Position numbers and translations under genes: made by a program. From contig NZ_JAOQJT010000002.1 of the NCBI RefSeq assembly GCF_025567285.1, positions 62,001-126,000 on the forward strand: 64,000 nt of DNA. Direction: 5' to 3'. Under the pieces are notes generated by a model. That model ran no database searches and was not told the DNA's origin. It was given only the letters and a program-made list of their open reading frames with translations. Positions 9,135 to 17,400 of this stretch are shown here, piece by piece. Each line of letters opens with the position of its first letter. The first letter of the stretch is position 1. Source of the DNA: Coprococcus aceti. GTDB lineage: Bacteria; Bacillota; Clostridia; Lachnospirales; Lachnospiraceae.

Positions 9135-9377
9135 ATGGATGATACAGAGATTAAAATGTACGAAAAAAACTGGGTGAAAATTGCAATATGTCTTGCCAGG
9201 ATGTACGGAGTAGGTGAATGTCTCAGGCCATTGCCAAATATTCCGTTGGACGAGATGGCAGATATAGTGATTGAGTGGACGGATGAGTATATAAAGTCCG
9301 GATGGAATCTGAGTAATGGGGGTGATATAGTAGACTTCTTTGAAATGAAAATAAAAATCTGGACTATGGATATTTAA
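9135..9377 (+). CDS. Small hypothetical protein
   Basis: Acidic 80-residue protein, not recognised. The central region contains PLPNIPLDEMADIVIEWTDEY, suggesting helices, and there is no signal peptide or membrane segment. The start follows GGAGGTG with a slightly long spacer. A longer hydrophobic reading frame runs antisense across this gene and into the next, but it lacks a convincing start signal. Codon use looks like the neighbours. Function unknown. Confidence 0.6.
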   Translation: MDDTEIKMYEKNWVKIAICLARMYGVGECLRPLPNIPLDEMADIVIEWTDEYIKSGWNLSNGGDIVDFFEMKIKIWTMDI

Positions 9378-9429
9378 AATAGTTCCAATATTAGTTATGA
9401 AAATGTATGCAATGTAAATACTCAACATA

Positions 9430-9459
9430 TTGACTATGATGTAGTTTGTACTGTATAAT
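9430..9459 (+). promoter_or_regulatory. Sigma-A-type promoter for the secreted protein gene
   Basis: TTGACT at 9430-9435, an 18-base spacer and TATAAT at 9454-9459. The resulting leader of about 95 bases contains the hairpin ACCGTA-AA-TACGGT at 9522-9535, just ahead of the ribosome site. Confidence 0.7.
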
Positions 9460-9561
9460 AAGAAAATAAGTGTGTGTATTGCATATCCATATAGCACATC
9501 AATTATTTTAGTGTGAGGGATACCGTAAATACGGTGCATTATACGAAGGAGGGAATGTAAT

Positions 9562-10446
9562 ATGAAAAAGAGTGAGACAGGTTTTATAACCAGAATTGTA
9601 ACTTTGATTATGGTATGTGTGATGGCATTATCACTGATACCTAATGTTTCGGCAAATGCTGCAACAACCAGTAAGAGCACAGCGTATAAGTCGACCAAGA
9701 CTATGACGTGCTATCTGGCAGGAAGAGAGAGAAAGACTATCACCATGCCGGCTGATATTGCAAAGATAAGCTTTGGAAGCCAGAGTGCAGTGAAGATGAG
9801 AAAAGCATCATCACGCAAGGTTGTTGTGTCAGGAATCCGTAACGGAAAAACAAAGTTTACGGTGATCACAAAGGACAAGAGACGTATAGTATGTAACGTA
9901 GTCAGAACTACGAAATTTACAATGAGTCCGTCTAAAAAGCGTGTAATAAACACCAACATAAAGCTCAAGTATGTGAAGAGCTCTAATACAAAGCTTGCGA
10001 CAGTAAAGCTGGTAAAGAACAAGAAATCCTTTACTGTTACCACTAAGAAGAAGGGTACAGTAAAGATCACAGTCAGATATTCAAACAATAAAGTAGAGAC
10101 ACTTCGTTTAGTAGTGGCTCACCAGCATACATGGAAGACAGTTGTAGATAAGAATGAGTGGGATGAGCCAATCTATGAAGAGCAGGATGTGTATGAGAAT
10201 CACAGCATATGGCCTGATGGTAGTTATGCTGATGAACTCAGCGACTCTTGTGCAAAACAGAGATGGTGTGCAGACCATTGCATAAGCTGTTTTCCTGACT
10301 GTCCAGACCCAGACCCCGCAGGTAGATGTGCACTCAGCATCACTTGGGGTTCTTTTTATGTTCGGACAGACCAGGTACAGACTGGCACAAGACACCATGA
10401 TGCCATCACACATAAGGAATGCAGTGTCTGCGGTGCCAGACAGTAA
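9562..10446 (+). CDS. Secreted Ig-like protein with Cys/His-rich tail
   Basis: Protein of 294 residues with a classical signal peptide: KK near the start, a hydrophobic core to about residue 28, and ANA as a likely cleavage site near residues 31-33. Residues ~45-185 are Lys/Thr-rich beta strands (VKITVRYSN-type) resembling Big_2 immunoglobulin-like repeats of clostridial surface proteins. The tail from HQHTW (about residue 189) carries eight or nine cysteines and several histidines and ends with ECSVCGARQ, which may bind metal or form disulfides. There is no LPXTG or transmembrane anchor, so it is probably released or bound non-covalently. The ribosome site AAGGAGGG is strong. Function is unknown; a cell-surface or adhesion role is inference. 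Confidence 0.8.
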   Translation: MKKSETGFITRIVTLIMVCVMALSLIPNVSANAATTSKSTAYKSTKTMTCYLAGRERKTITMPADIAKISFGSQSAVKMRKASSRKVVVSGIRNGKTKFTVITKDKRRIVCNVVRTTKFTMSPSKKRVINTNIKLKYVKSSNTKLATVKLVKNKKSFTVTTKKKGTVKITVRYSNNKVETLRLVVAHQHTWKTVVDKNEWDEPIYEEQDVYENHSIWPDGSYADELSDSCAKQRWCADHCISCFPDCPDPDPAGRCALSITWGSFYVRTDQVQTGTRHHDAITHKECSVCGARQ

Positions 10447-10460
10447 CACATGAAATAAAG

Positions 10461-10488
10461 GCTCTGATAGCGATATCAGGGCTTTTTT
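10461..10488 (+). terminator. Terminator after the secreted protein gene
   Basis: Stem 10461-10469 with 10474-10482 (one wobble), a four-base loop and six T residues. Confidence 0.85.
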
Positions 10489-10511
10489 CATGTTATGCTT
10501 TCTTGTGTGGT

Positions 10512-10679
10512 TTAAAGTTCAGGATAAAAGACATATCTAAAAATTATGATACCAAAATTAAAGAGTAAACCAACTATAGAAAGTGTACCGTTTGATATAA
10601 GCAACCCATACTTCCGACAAACTCCTAATGTCGTGCCATAGAACATAGTAACACCAATAACACCTAAAAACGCTATCAT
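10512..10679 (-). CDS. Possible small hydrophobic protein (55 aa) or gene remnant
   Basis: Found by reading the minus strand of a 330-base stretch otherwise without a gene. The frame encodes 55 residues with two hydrophobic segments (about residues 2-20 and 33-51) separated by CRKYG, ending FRYVFYPEL. The frame stays open a further ten codons upstream before a stop, and no good ribosome site precedes the ATG, so it may be the end of a decayed membrane-protein gene rather than an intact gene. T-ending codons are common, unlike the neighbours. Only moderate support. Confidence 0.35.
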   Translation of the reverse strand: MIAFLGVIGVTMFYGTTLGVCRKYGLLISNGTLSIVGLLFNFGIIIFRYVFYPEL

Positions 10680-10694
10680 AAATATTGAGATATT

Positions 10695-10733
10695 TACCCT
10701 CTTTACCGGTCAACCGATAAAGAGGGTATTTTT
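10695..10733 (+). terminator. Strong hairpin with T-run in intergenic region
   Basis: TACCCTCTTTA at 10695-10705 pairs perfectly with 10718-10728, an inner CGG/CCG extends the stem, and a T-run follows. No plus-strand gene ends nearby, so it may belong to a lost gene, or act on read-through toward 10822. The rest of 10489-10815 shows only the small minus-strand frame. Confidence 0.7.
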
Positions 10734-10821
10734 ATGTAAAAAAAACGGAAGAAAAATAAACGTCTGATATTATGATATAGAAGCTTGAGACATACCAGTA
10801 TAAGAAAAGGAGGCAATGTTT

Positions 10822-11217
10822 ATGAAGAAATTCAAGTTAATAAGAAGCAATTTATATGCGGAGAAACAGAATTATATCTCAACTCTCAAGATAGAGAATG
10901 ATGACTATTATGTTGCATTTAATTATTTTTGCGACTATATGGGAGACCTGAAAAATAATGAGCTGGACATGCAGAATCTGGCAGTTGTTGTGAAAATGAA
11001 GGTGAATGGCGATGGGATGCCGATGATATATTCATCAACCGAGGATGATATTTTTATCAATCTGTGTCGATATCCAAACAATCTTCTTGATGACGAGGAA
11101 ATCAAAAAGTTGATCTGCAGGCTGCAGAAAGCCAGGGAGACAAAGAAAGAATTGCTTAGATATGTACAAATGATTGCCAGAGGCGAGTACATAGATGTGG
11201 AAAAGGAATTTATCTAG
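10822..11217 (+). CDS. Hypothetical protein
   Basis: Soluble protein of 131 residues, not recognised. An in-frame ATG at 10816 is only two bases from the AAGGAGG site; ATG at 10822 has eight bases and is preferred. The product begins MKKFKLIRS, has a mixed alpha/beta first half (YYVAFNYFCDYMGD, then AVVVKMKV) and a lysine-rich C-terminal helix. No signal peptide or membrane segment. Its last codons overlap the end of the convergent regulator gene by four bases. Function unknown. Confidence 0.7.
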   Translation: MKKFKLIRSNLYAEKQNYISTLKIENDDYYVAFNYFCDYMGDLKNNELDMQNLAVVVKMKVNGDGMPMIYSSTEDDIFINLCRYPNNLLDDEEIKKLICRLQKARETKKELLRYVQMIARGEYIDVEKEFI

Positions 11218-11420
11218 CTGTCAGATTTGACAAATTCAATTATATCGGATACCGGACAGTCGAGAATGTTACAGAGAACATCGAGAGTCTTTGTAGTTAT
11301 GGCTTCACCATGTTTCATTCTGTGAATGGTATTGGCCGGTATGCCGTGCTTAAATATGAGAGCATATTCAGTGATGTTCTTTTTGTATAGTGTTTCGTAA
11401 AAGGGTCTATAAGAAATCAT
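11214..11420 (-). CDS. Small XRE/Cro-type transcriptional regulator
   Basis: DNA-binding protein of 68 residues that is essentially one helix-turn-helix domain: YALIFKHGIPANTIHRMKHG is the HTH core and TLDVLCNILDCPVSDIIEF the closing helices, as in HTH_26/Cro-CI proteins. An upstream in-frame start would add 11 residues, but the ATG at 11418-11420 (as CAT) is preceded by GGAGG at a proper distance. It is divergent from the gene at 11576 and probably binds in the shared intergenic region, though no clear operator repeat is visible there. Regulation of the neighbouring accessory genes is inference. Confidence 0.85.
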   Translation of the reverse strand: MISYRPFYETLYKKNITEYALIFKHGIPANTIHRMKHGEAITTKTLDVLCNILDCPVSDIIEFVKSDS

Positions 11421-11575
11421 ATGAAAAACCTCCATTACTGTTAAAACTATCACATTTCATACAATTAATATGCTCAATAAGTTGACTATAAAACGCAAGC
11501 AGTGATATAGGAGGGAAGAAATAATAAAGAAATATAATTGATCTGCAGACATTTGTGACATAGAGGAGGAATATG

Positions 11576-12034
11576 ATGGGTAAAAATACAGACCAGCCTG
11601 GGCTGGAACAGTTGGAAAAGGAACGTTTCCGTATAATTACGGACATAATTTATTACGCTGCCGGGCATGTTGACAGGATGGATTTTAAGTATGGGTGCAC
11701 TCTCAACAGACTTGTATTCAAGGTAAGAGAGTGTATTGATATATATGACCTGGCAGAGGTGATACAGGAGGATATGTTAAATACATATTCCATTGTGATG
11801 GGGCTTGTGTCAGACAAATATCTGATGAGTAAGGAAGGTTCAAGAGGAAAGTATGACTGCGTCGTAACGAAAAAAGGTAAAAAGATAGGCATGGGAAGAT
11901 ATACCACGTCGGAAGGTGTTACTAAGATAACACTCAGCAGTGCTGCTGCGGACATGGTGATCAGGAACATCCGGAATGGAAGGTATTTAAATCGACATAC
12001 TGAAATGGAGAATGACGATAAGGTATGTAAGTAA
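11576..12034 (+). CDS. Hypothetical protein
   Basis: Soluble protein of 152 residues, not recognised. Two adjacent ATGs exist (11573 and 11576); the second lies at the better distance from GAGGAGGA. The sequence has a helical first half containing FKVRECIDIYDLAEVIQEDML and a basic beta segment (VVTKKGKKIGMGRY) followed by TKITLSSAAADMVIRNIRNGRY. It precedes the second A-B pair by about 90 bases and may be co-transcribed with it. Function unknown. Confidence 0.7.
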   Translation: MGKNTDQPGLEQLEKERFRIITDIIYYAAGHVDRMDFKYGCTLNRLVFKVRECIDIYDLAEVIQEDMLNTYSIVMGLVSDKYLMSKEGSRGKYDCVVTKKGKKIGMGRYTTSEGVTKITLSSAAADMVIRNIRNGRYLNRHTEMENDDKVCK

Positions 12035-12120
12035 TTAACCGGAAAAAACAGAGAATATGTTTGACATGGACAGATGTAAGTATGAAAATGAATATAAATA
12101 ATATACAAGGAGCAATATTT

Positions 12121-13077
12121 ATGGGGTATATGGTAGATAAAATGAGAAATATGAGCTTCCGTCAGTACAGCTTTGAGAAAAAGCTGCGCGACATTGAAGC
12201 TGAGATGAGCGGCAGGAACAGATCGTTTTTGCCGGAGATTACGGATGTTAATGGTGTAGTCAGCGAGGAACGTATAGATAGCTTCATAGCGGCGAATGTA
12301 GATCGTATAGAAGAGTATGGAACAGCCAACAACATGTGGAGAGAAAACGGTTTCAGGTCGGTCACTTCTGAGCACATGCCGGATGTGCTCCGGGAATATC
12401 TGAGCGATTTTATGTATCTTGCAATAAAGGTAATATTGACGGAGGATTATCTGGGTGATGAAGAGCTGGTTGAACTGCCGGTGTCGACATTTGAACAGAT
12501 ATACATGATGGCAGAGGAGCTTGGATCAGGTGAGATGAGATATGACGATGTGTTTACCGAGTTTTACTGCGGTGGTGTACAGCGTGCCAATCTTCTGGCA
12601 TATTGTGATTCTTTATACGAGCTGCTTTCAGGTGAGAAGATAAAAAGCCTGATAACAGATGAGATGCTTGACAGGGCAAATAAGCTCTATGAGAAAGATG
12701 TGGAGCGTATCAACGGTTCATATCAGGAAATAGAAGATCTTCCTGAGGAGATAAGAGAGGAAATGGAAGATTGGAGCGAATCGGTAACTGGGGAAGAGAT
12801 GCCAGAGCTCATTGGGATTTGTGATGTCCAGAATCCTGACGTGTTCTGCACGAAATACAGACGCTTCAGGGAAATATATTTTTCCGATGAACTTCCGCAG
12901 GATATCGATCTTGCAAATGTAGTAAAGAGGATGCTCAATATCTATCTGTGCAGCATAAATGCATCGTCATATGGATTTGAGGATGCATTTTCTGACTCAT
13001 ACATTTACATGAAAAGGGCACAGCGCATGGTGAGCTACGCGGCAAAGAAGCACGCAGAAGGCGGGGCGGATGACTGA
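12121..13077 (+). CDS. Unknown helical protein, family A copy 3
   Basis: Third family A paralogue, 318 residues. The frame is open from a TTG at 12061, but the ATG at 12121 is preceded by AAGGAGC at eight bases and is preferred. It shares with copies 1 and 2 the DVNGVVSEE segment (DxxGxxS), EYGTANNMW, MPDVLREYLSDFMYLAIK, the P-x-STFEQI block, and the C-terminal DVFC / NIYLC landmarks. An acidic stretch lies near residues 205-225. Its stop codon overlaps the start of the family B gene (TGATG), pointing to translational coupling. Function unknown. Confidence 0.85.
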   Translation: MGYMVDKMRNMSFRQYSFEKKLRDIEAEMSGRNRSFLPEITDVNGVVSEERIDSFIAANVDRIEEYGTANNMWRENGFRSVTSEHMPDVLREYLSDFMYLAIKVILTEDYLGDEELVELPVSTFEQIYMMAEELGSGEMRYDDVFTEFYCGGVQRANLLAYCDSLYELLSGEKIKSLITDEMLDRANKLYEKDVERINGSYQEIEDLPEEIREEMEDWSESVTGEEMPELIGICDVQNPDVFCTKYRRFREIYFSDELPQDIDLANVVKRMLNIYLCSINASSYGFEDAFSDSYIYMKRAQRMVSYAAKKHAEGGADD

Positions 13078-14360
13078 TGAAGGATTTTAAGAGGGAATAC
13101 TACAAAAATCTCAAAAAAGACTTTGATGAGAAAATAGAGAAGTCCGCAATATTCACATATATAAGGGATGAATACGAGAAAGACATCGATACCCGGGAAG
13201 CTGGGGATGATAAAAGAAATTACATAAAACTCCGGAGACTCCAGTTGAGATACGACCGCGGAGAGATCGATATTCCTGGGTTCATGGAGGGATATATCAG
13301 AATAAAGCTCAATATGCCGAAGATCAACATGGAAAAAGACAAAGCCGGTGTAGTGTATGGCAACAGGAAGACCATGGCCAGAGTGAAAAACAGACAGCTC
13401 ATCAGAAGGGGTTTTGACAGGCTGGAAGATGAGCTTGCGGCTGGAAAACGTAAGACAAAAGACAAACTCAAAGCTTTGCTCAAGACTGCCGGTGAAGACA
13501 AGGAGTTATTTGACAGAACAGTAAGAGAGTGTTTTCGAGATGACGATGTGGTTCCTGTTTCTCTGGATGAGTCCGATATAGACCTTCCGTGCGAAGATTG
13601 CCAGAGCCCCGGCATTGTACAGATGATAACATACGAGATGCTGTACGCCATAATAATGTATGATATAGCCGCCAAATTCTACGACATGGGATTCAGACAG
13701 ATCAGAAGCGGTGAGGATACAGGCCGTATGGATAACGTCTCAGAGATGGAGAACCTTATTCCAAGAAAGAAGGATAAAAGTCTTGATCTTGTTGAACAGT
13801 TATTTCAGACTAAGAGGCTGAATAATCCTTTTTTAGGCAGTTCAGTTGTTGAGCCACAGAGAGATGAGAACAGGCTGGAGGAGGAGAGCACAAAGCTTCT
13901 GGACATCCTGAACACAGAGCAGAGAACAGATATATGTATTCCGCTCAAGATAGATCCCGCAACCGGATGTGGTGTATATATACTGGGAAGGGATTATTAT
14001 ACGGACAGAAGCCTCAAGGTCATGGAGAACAGAGCCCAGTATTGTAGATTTGGAATTATAGAGATGGATCCCGGTCTGGCGCCGGACACGATATTTGATA
14101 TAAGGACCATCGATGATACCGATCCGGATGAATATCAGTCAGTTGTGGACATCTGGAAGACACAGGTGGTAAGTGACGCACATGAGGAACTCAGGGAGCG
14201 GAATGGCGTTATACCTGAGGGCTGCTCGGATTACTTTGCGGGATGGTTTTCTGATGACAACGACAACTGGTTTGACAGCCGGATAACCGGTGATGAGAGG
14301 ATCGCATGTGCAGAACAGTTAAGCAAAGATAAGCAGCGGTTCATGAAAAGATATAATTAA
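13077..14360 (+). CDS. Unknown protein, family B copy 2
   Basis: Protein of 427 residues paralogous to the one at 2819. Both open with an aromatic-basic helix (FKREYYKNL here), then SAIFTYIR, and share the C-terminal domain with PLKIDPATGCGVYILGRD, YCRFGIIE and PEGCSDYFAGWF. The middle is shorter than in copy 1. It has no recognisable ribosome site of its own and starts within the stop codon of the A gene, so it is probably translated by coupling. It is the last gene before a bidirectional terminator; no C or D gene accompanies this pair. Function unknown. Confidence 0.85.
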   Translation: MKDFKREYYKNLKKDFDEKIEKSAIFTYIRDEYEKDIDTREAGDDKRNYIKLRRLQLRYDRGEIDIPGFMEGYIRIKLNMPKINMEKDKAGVVYGNRKTMARVKNRQLIRRGFDRLEDELAAGKRKTKDKLKALLKTAGEDKELFDRTVRECFRDDDVVPVSLDESDIDLPCEDCQSPGIVQMITYEMLYAIIMYDIAAKFYDMGFRQIRSGEDTGRMDNVSEMENLIPRKKDKSLDLVEQLFQTKRLNNPFLGSSVVEPQRDENRLEEESTKLLDILNTEQRTDICIPLKIDPATGCGVYILGRDYYTDRSLKVMENRAQYCRFGIIEMDPGLAPDTIFDIRTIDDTDPDEYQSVVDIWKTQVVSDAHEELRERNGVIPEGCSDYFAGWFSDDNDNWFDSRITGDERIACAEQLSKDKQRFMKRYN

Positions 14361-14383
14361 ACCTAGGTAATTCATAACGTGAA

Positions 14384-14428
14384 AAAGGCACATCACATGC
14401 AGAAATATTCTGTATGTGATGTGCCTTT
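14384..14428. terminator. Bidirectional terminator between convergent genes
   Basis: A 21-bp stem (14384-14404 with 14408-14428, one wobble) and a three-base loop, with an A-run on the left side that serves as a U-run for the minus-strand gene. Confidence 0.85.
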
Positions 14429-14447
14429 AGCGTTATATAACTATCTT

Positions 14448-17400
14448 TTATTTATTCATATTCTTGTTCGCAGCGGCAAGCATGAGCTTGATTCTGTTGA
14501 CCTGGTTGACCTCTGATGCACCCGGATCATAGTCGACAGCCACAATGTTGGCGTCAGGGTAGGCCTCACGCAGATGCTTGATAACACCCTTGCCCACGAT
14601 GTGGTTTGGAAGGCATGCAAACGGCTGAGCACATACAATATTAGGTGCTCCGCTCTTTATGAGCTCGATCATCTCACCTGTCAGGAACCATCCCTCACCA
14701 TTCTGGTTACCAATGGATACGATAGGTCTTGCATAGGCGGCAAGCTTCTCGATATGGGCAGGAGCCTCGAAACGCTCACTCTTTTCAAGAGCATCCCTTG
14801 CAGGTTTTCTGAAGGATTCCAGAACCTTTATAACAGTGTTGCTGACTATGGCTCCCTTCTTGGTCTTGCCAAGGAACTCATAGTTGTAATTGTTGTTGTA
14901 GAAGCAGTACATAAAGAAGTCCAGGAGATCCGGCATAACAGCCTCAGCTCCCTCAGCCTCCAGCAGGTCAACAAGATGGTTGTTGGCTGATGGCAGGAAC
15001 TTTACAAGTATCTCTCCAACAATTCCGACTCTAGGCTTCTTGACATCAAGGAGTGGAAGAGTATCGAAGTCGTGGACGATTCCCTGTATATTCTTCTTGA
15101 ATACTGCGTTGCTTCCGGTCTTTGTAAGGCTCTCCAGACAAACCTTCTTCCATTTCTCATGGAGTGCATTTGCCGAACCCTTTTCCTTCTCGTAAGGTCT
15201 TGTCCTGTACAGACATCTCATGAATACATCACCGTATATCAGAGCCTGCATTGCACGCTTTACGACCTTGTAGCTTATCTTGAAACCTGAGTTCTTCTCA
15301 AAGCCCTGGGCTGACAGTGCTATTACAGGTATCTGACCGTAGCCTGCCTTGGAGAGGGCACGTCTGATAAATCCTACATAGTTTGTTGCACGGCATCCGC
15401 CTCCTGTCTGGCTCATGATGACAGCCAGCTTGTTCACATCGTACTTTCCTGAAGTGATGGCGCTCATCATTTGTCCGACAACGATCAGAGATGGATAACA
15501 TGCGTCGTTGTTTACATATTTCAGACCAACATCTATCGTCTCCTTGGTTGCATCCGGCAGGATCTCAATGTTGATTCCCATGCACTTGAATGCAGGTGCA
15601 AGAAGATCGAAATGGATAGGAGACATCTGAGGTGCAAGAACTGTATAGTCCTTCTTCATCTCCTTGGTAAATTCTATTCTGTTGATGGCACTGCTTGACG
15701 GACATGTCTTGTAGTGCTGTTCATGTCTTGAGTTGACCGCGCTTATGAGGGATCTGATTCTGATCCTTGCTGCACCCAAGTTGCTGACCTCATCGATCTT
15801 GAGGACAGTGTATATCTTGCCTGACTTGGTAAGTATATCGTTGACACAGTCAGTTGTTACAGCGTCAAGACCACAGCCGAATGAGTTGAGCTGTATGAGC
15901 TCTAAGTTGTCACAGGTCTTGACGTAGTTGGCTGCCTTGTACAGTCTTGAGTGGTACATCCACTGGTCGGAGACAATAAGAGGTCTCTCGACCTTGCCAA
16001 GGTGTGCGACTGAATCCTCGGTAAATACAGCAATCTTGTATGAGTTGATGAGCTCTGGGAGACCATGGTTGATCTCAGGGTCCAGATGATATGGACGACC
16101 AGCCAGAACTATGCCGAGCATATCGTGTTCATCAATGTATCTGAGAGTTTCTTCGCCCTTAGCACGCACATCCTCCTTGACCTTCTCTGCCTCTGCGTAC
16201 GCCGCATGTATGGCGCTTCCAATCTCGTCCATTGTCACATCATAGTACTTGGACATCTCACGGTACATACGTTTTACGAGAGCTTCCTCGTTGTCCAGGG
16301 CCACAAATGGTCTGATGAATGTTATGTCGTCAGCCTTGAGTTCCTCCATGTTGTTCTTGATGTTCTCTGCATAAGAAGCAACGATAGGACAGTTGTAGTG
16401 ATTGTTTGCCTCAGGAGTCTCGTTCATTTCATATGGTACACATGGGTAGAAGATGGACTTGATTCCATTTTTCAGCAGCCACATAACGTGTCCGTGTGAG
16501 ATCTTGGCAGGGTAACACTCTGACTCACTAGGTATGGATTCGATACCCAGGCTGTATATGTTTCTCGATGACTTTGGAGACAGTACAACTGAGAATCCAA
16601 GCTTTGTGAGGAATGTGTGCCAGAAAGGATAATTCTCGTACATGTTGAGTACACGAGGAACACCTATCACGCCACGCTTTGCCTCCTCAGGCTTAAGTGA
16701 CTCATAGCCAAATATTCTTCCAAGCTTATATTCAAAGAGGTTAGGAATGTTGTCTGCGTTCTTCTTCAGACCGACACCCTTCTCACATCTGTTTCCAGTG
16801 ATGAACCTCTTGCCGTTTGAGAATTTGTTTATTGTAAGGAGACAGTTGTTTGTACATCCTTTACATCTTGTCATGGAGCTCTCATATGTGAGCTTTCTTA
16901 TCTCCTCGATAGGGAGCATAGTCGTGACAAATCCCTCTTTGTACTTGTTCCTAGCGATGAGGGCAGCACCAAAAGCACCCATGATACCTGAGATGTCAGG
17001 TCTTATGGCTGTTCTTCCTGATATGACCTCAAAGCTCTTTAAGACAGCATCGTTGTAGAAGGTACCACCCTGTACCACAATGTTCTTGCCGAGATCCTTA
17101 GGATCTGTGAGCTTTATAACCTTGAGCAGGGCGTTCTTGATAACAGAGTATGCAAGTCCGGCTGATATATCAGCCACGGATGCGCCCTCCTTCTGCGCCT
17201 GCTTAACCTTTGAATTCATGAAAACGGTACATCTTGAACCGAGGTCTATAGGTGTTCTCGCTGTGATGGCGATGTGCGCAAAATCTGCTATGTCATAGTT
17301 CAGTGACTTCGCAAATGTCTCTATGAATGATCCACATCCTGATGAACAGGCCTCGTTCAGCATAACGTTATCTACAACGCCGTTCTTGATCTTGATACAC

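Noticed and set aside
9078..9698. Long hydrophobic reading frame on the minus strand (206 residues)
   Set aside because: It lies antisense to the gene at 9135 and to the signal peptide of 9562, and has no ribosome site; hydrophobic content is expected from the antisense of A/T-rich coding DNA.
12061..12120. TTG start giving 20 extra residues to family A copy 3
   Set aside because: No ribosome site before TTG, whereas AAGGAGC precedes the ATG at 12121; TTGACA here resembles a -35 box but no proper -10 is found 16-18 bases later.
11653..12375. 240-residue minus-strand frame
   Set aside because: Antisense to two plus-strand genes with ribosome sites and paralogues (11576 and 12121); composition looks like an antisense shadow.
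14574..14990. 138-residue plus-strand frame inside the activase gene
   Set aside because: Antisense to conserved activase sequence, without family resemblance or start signals.
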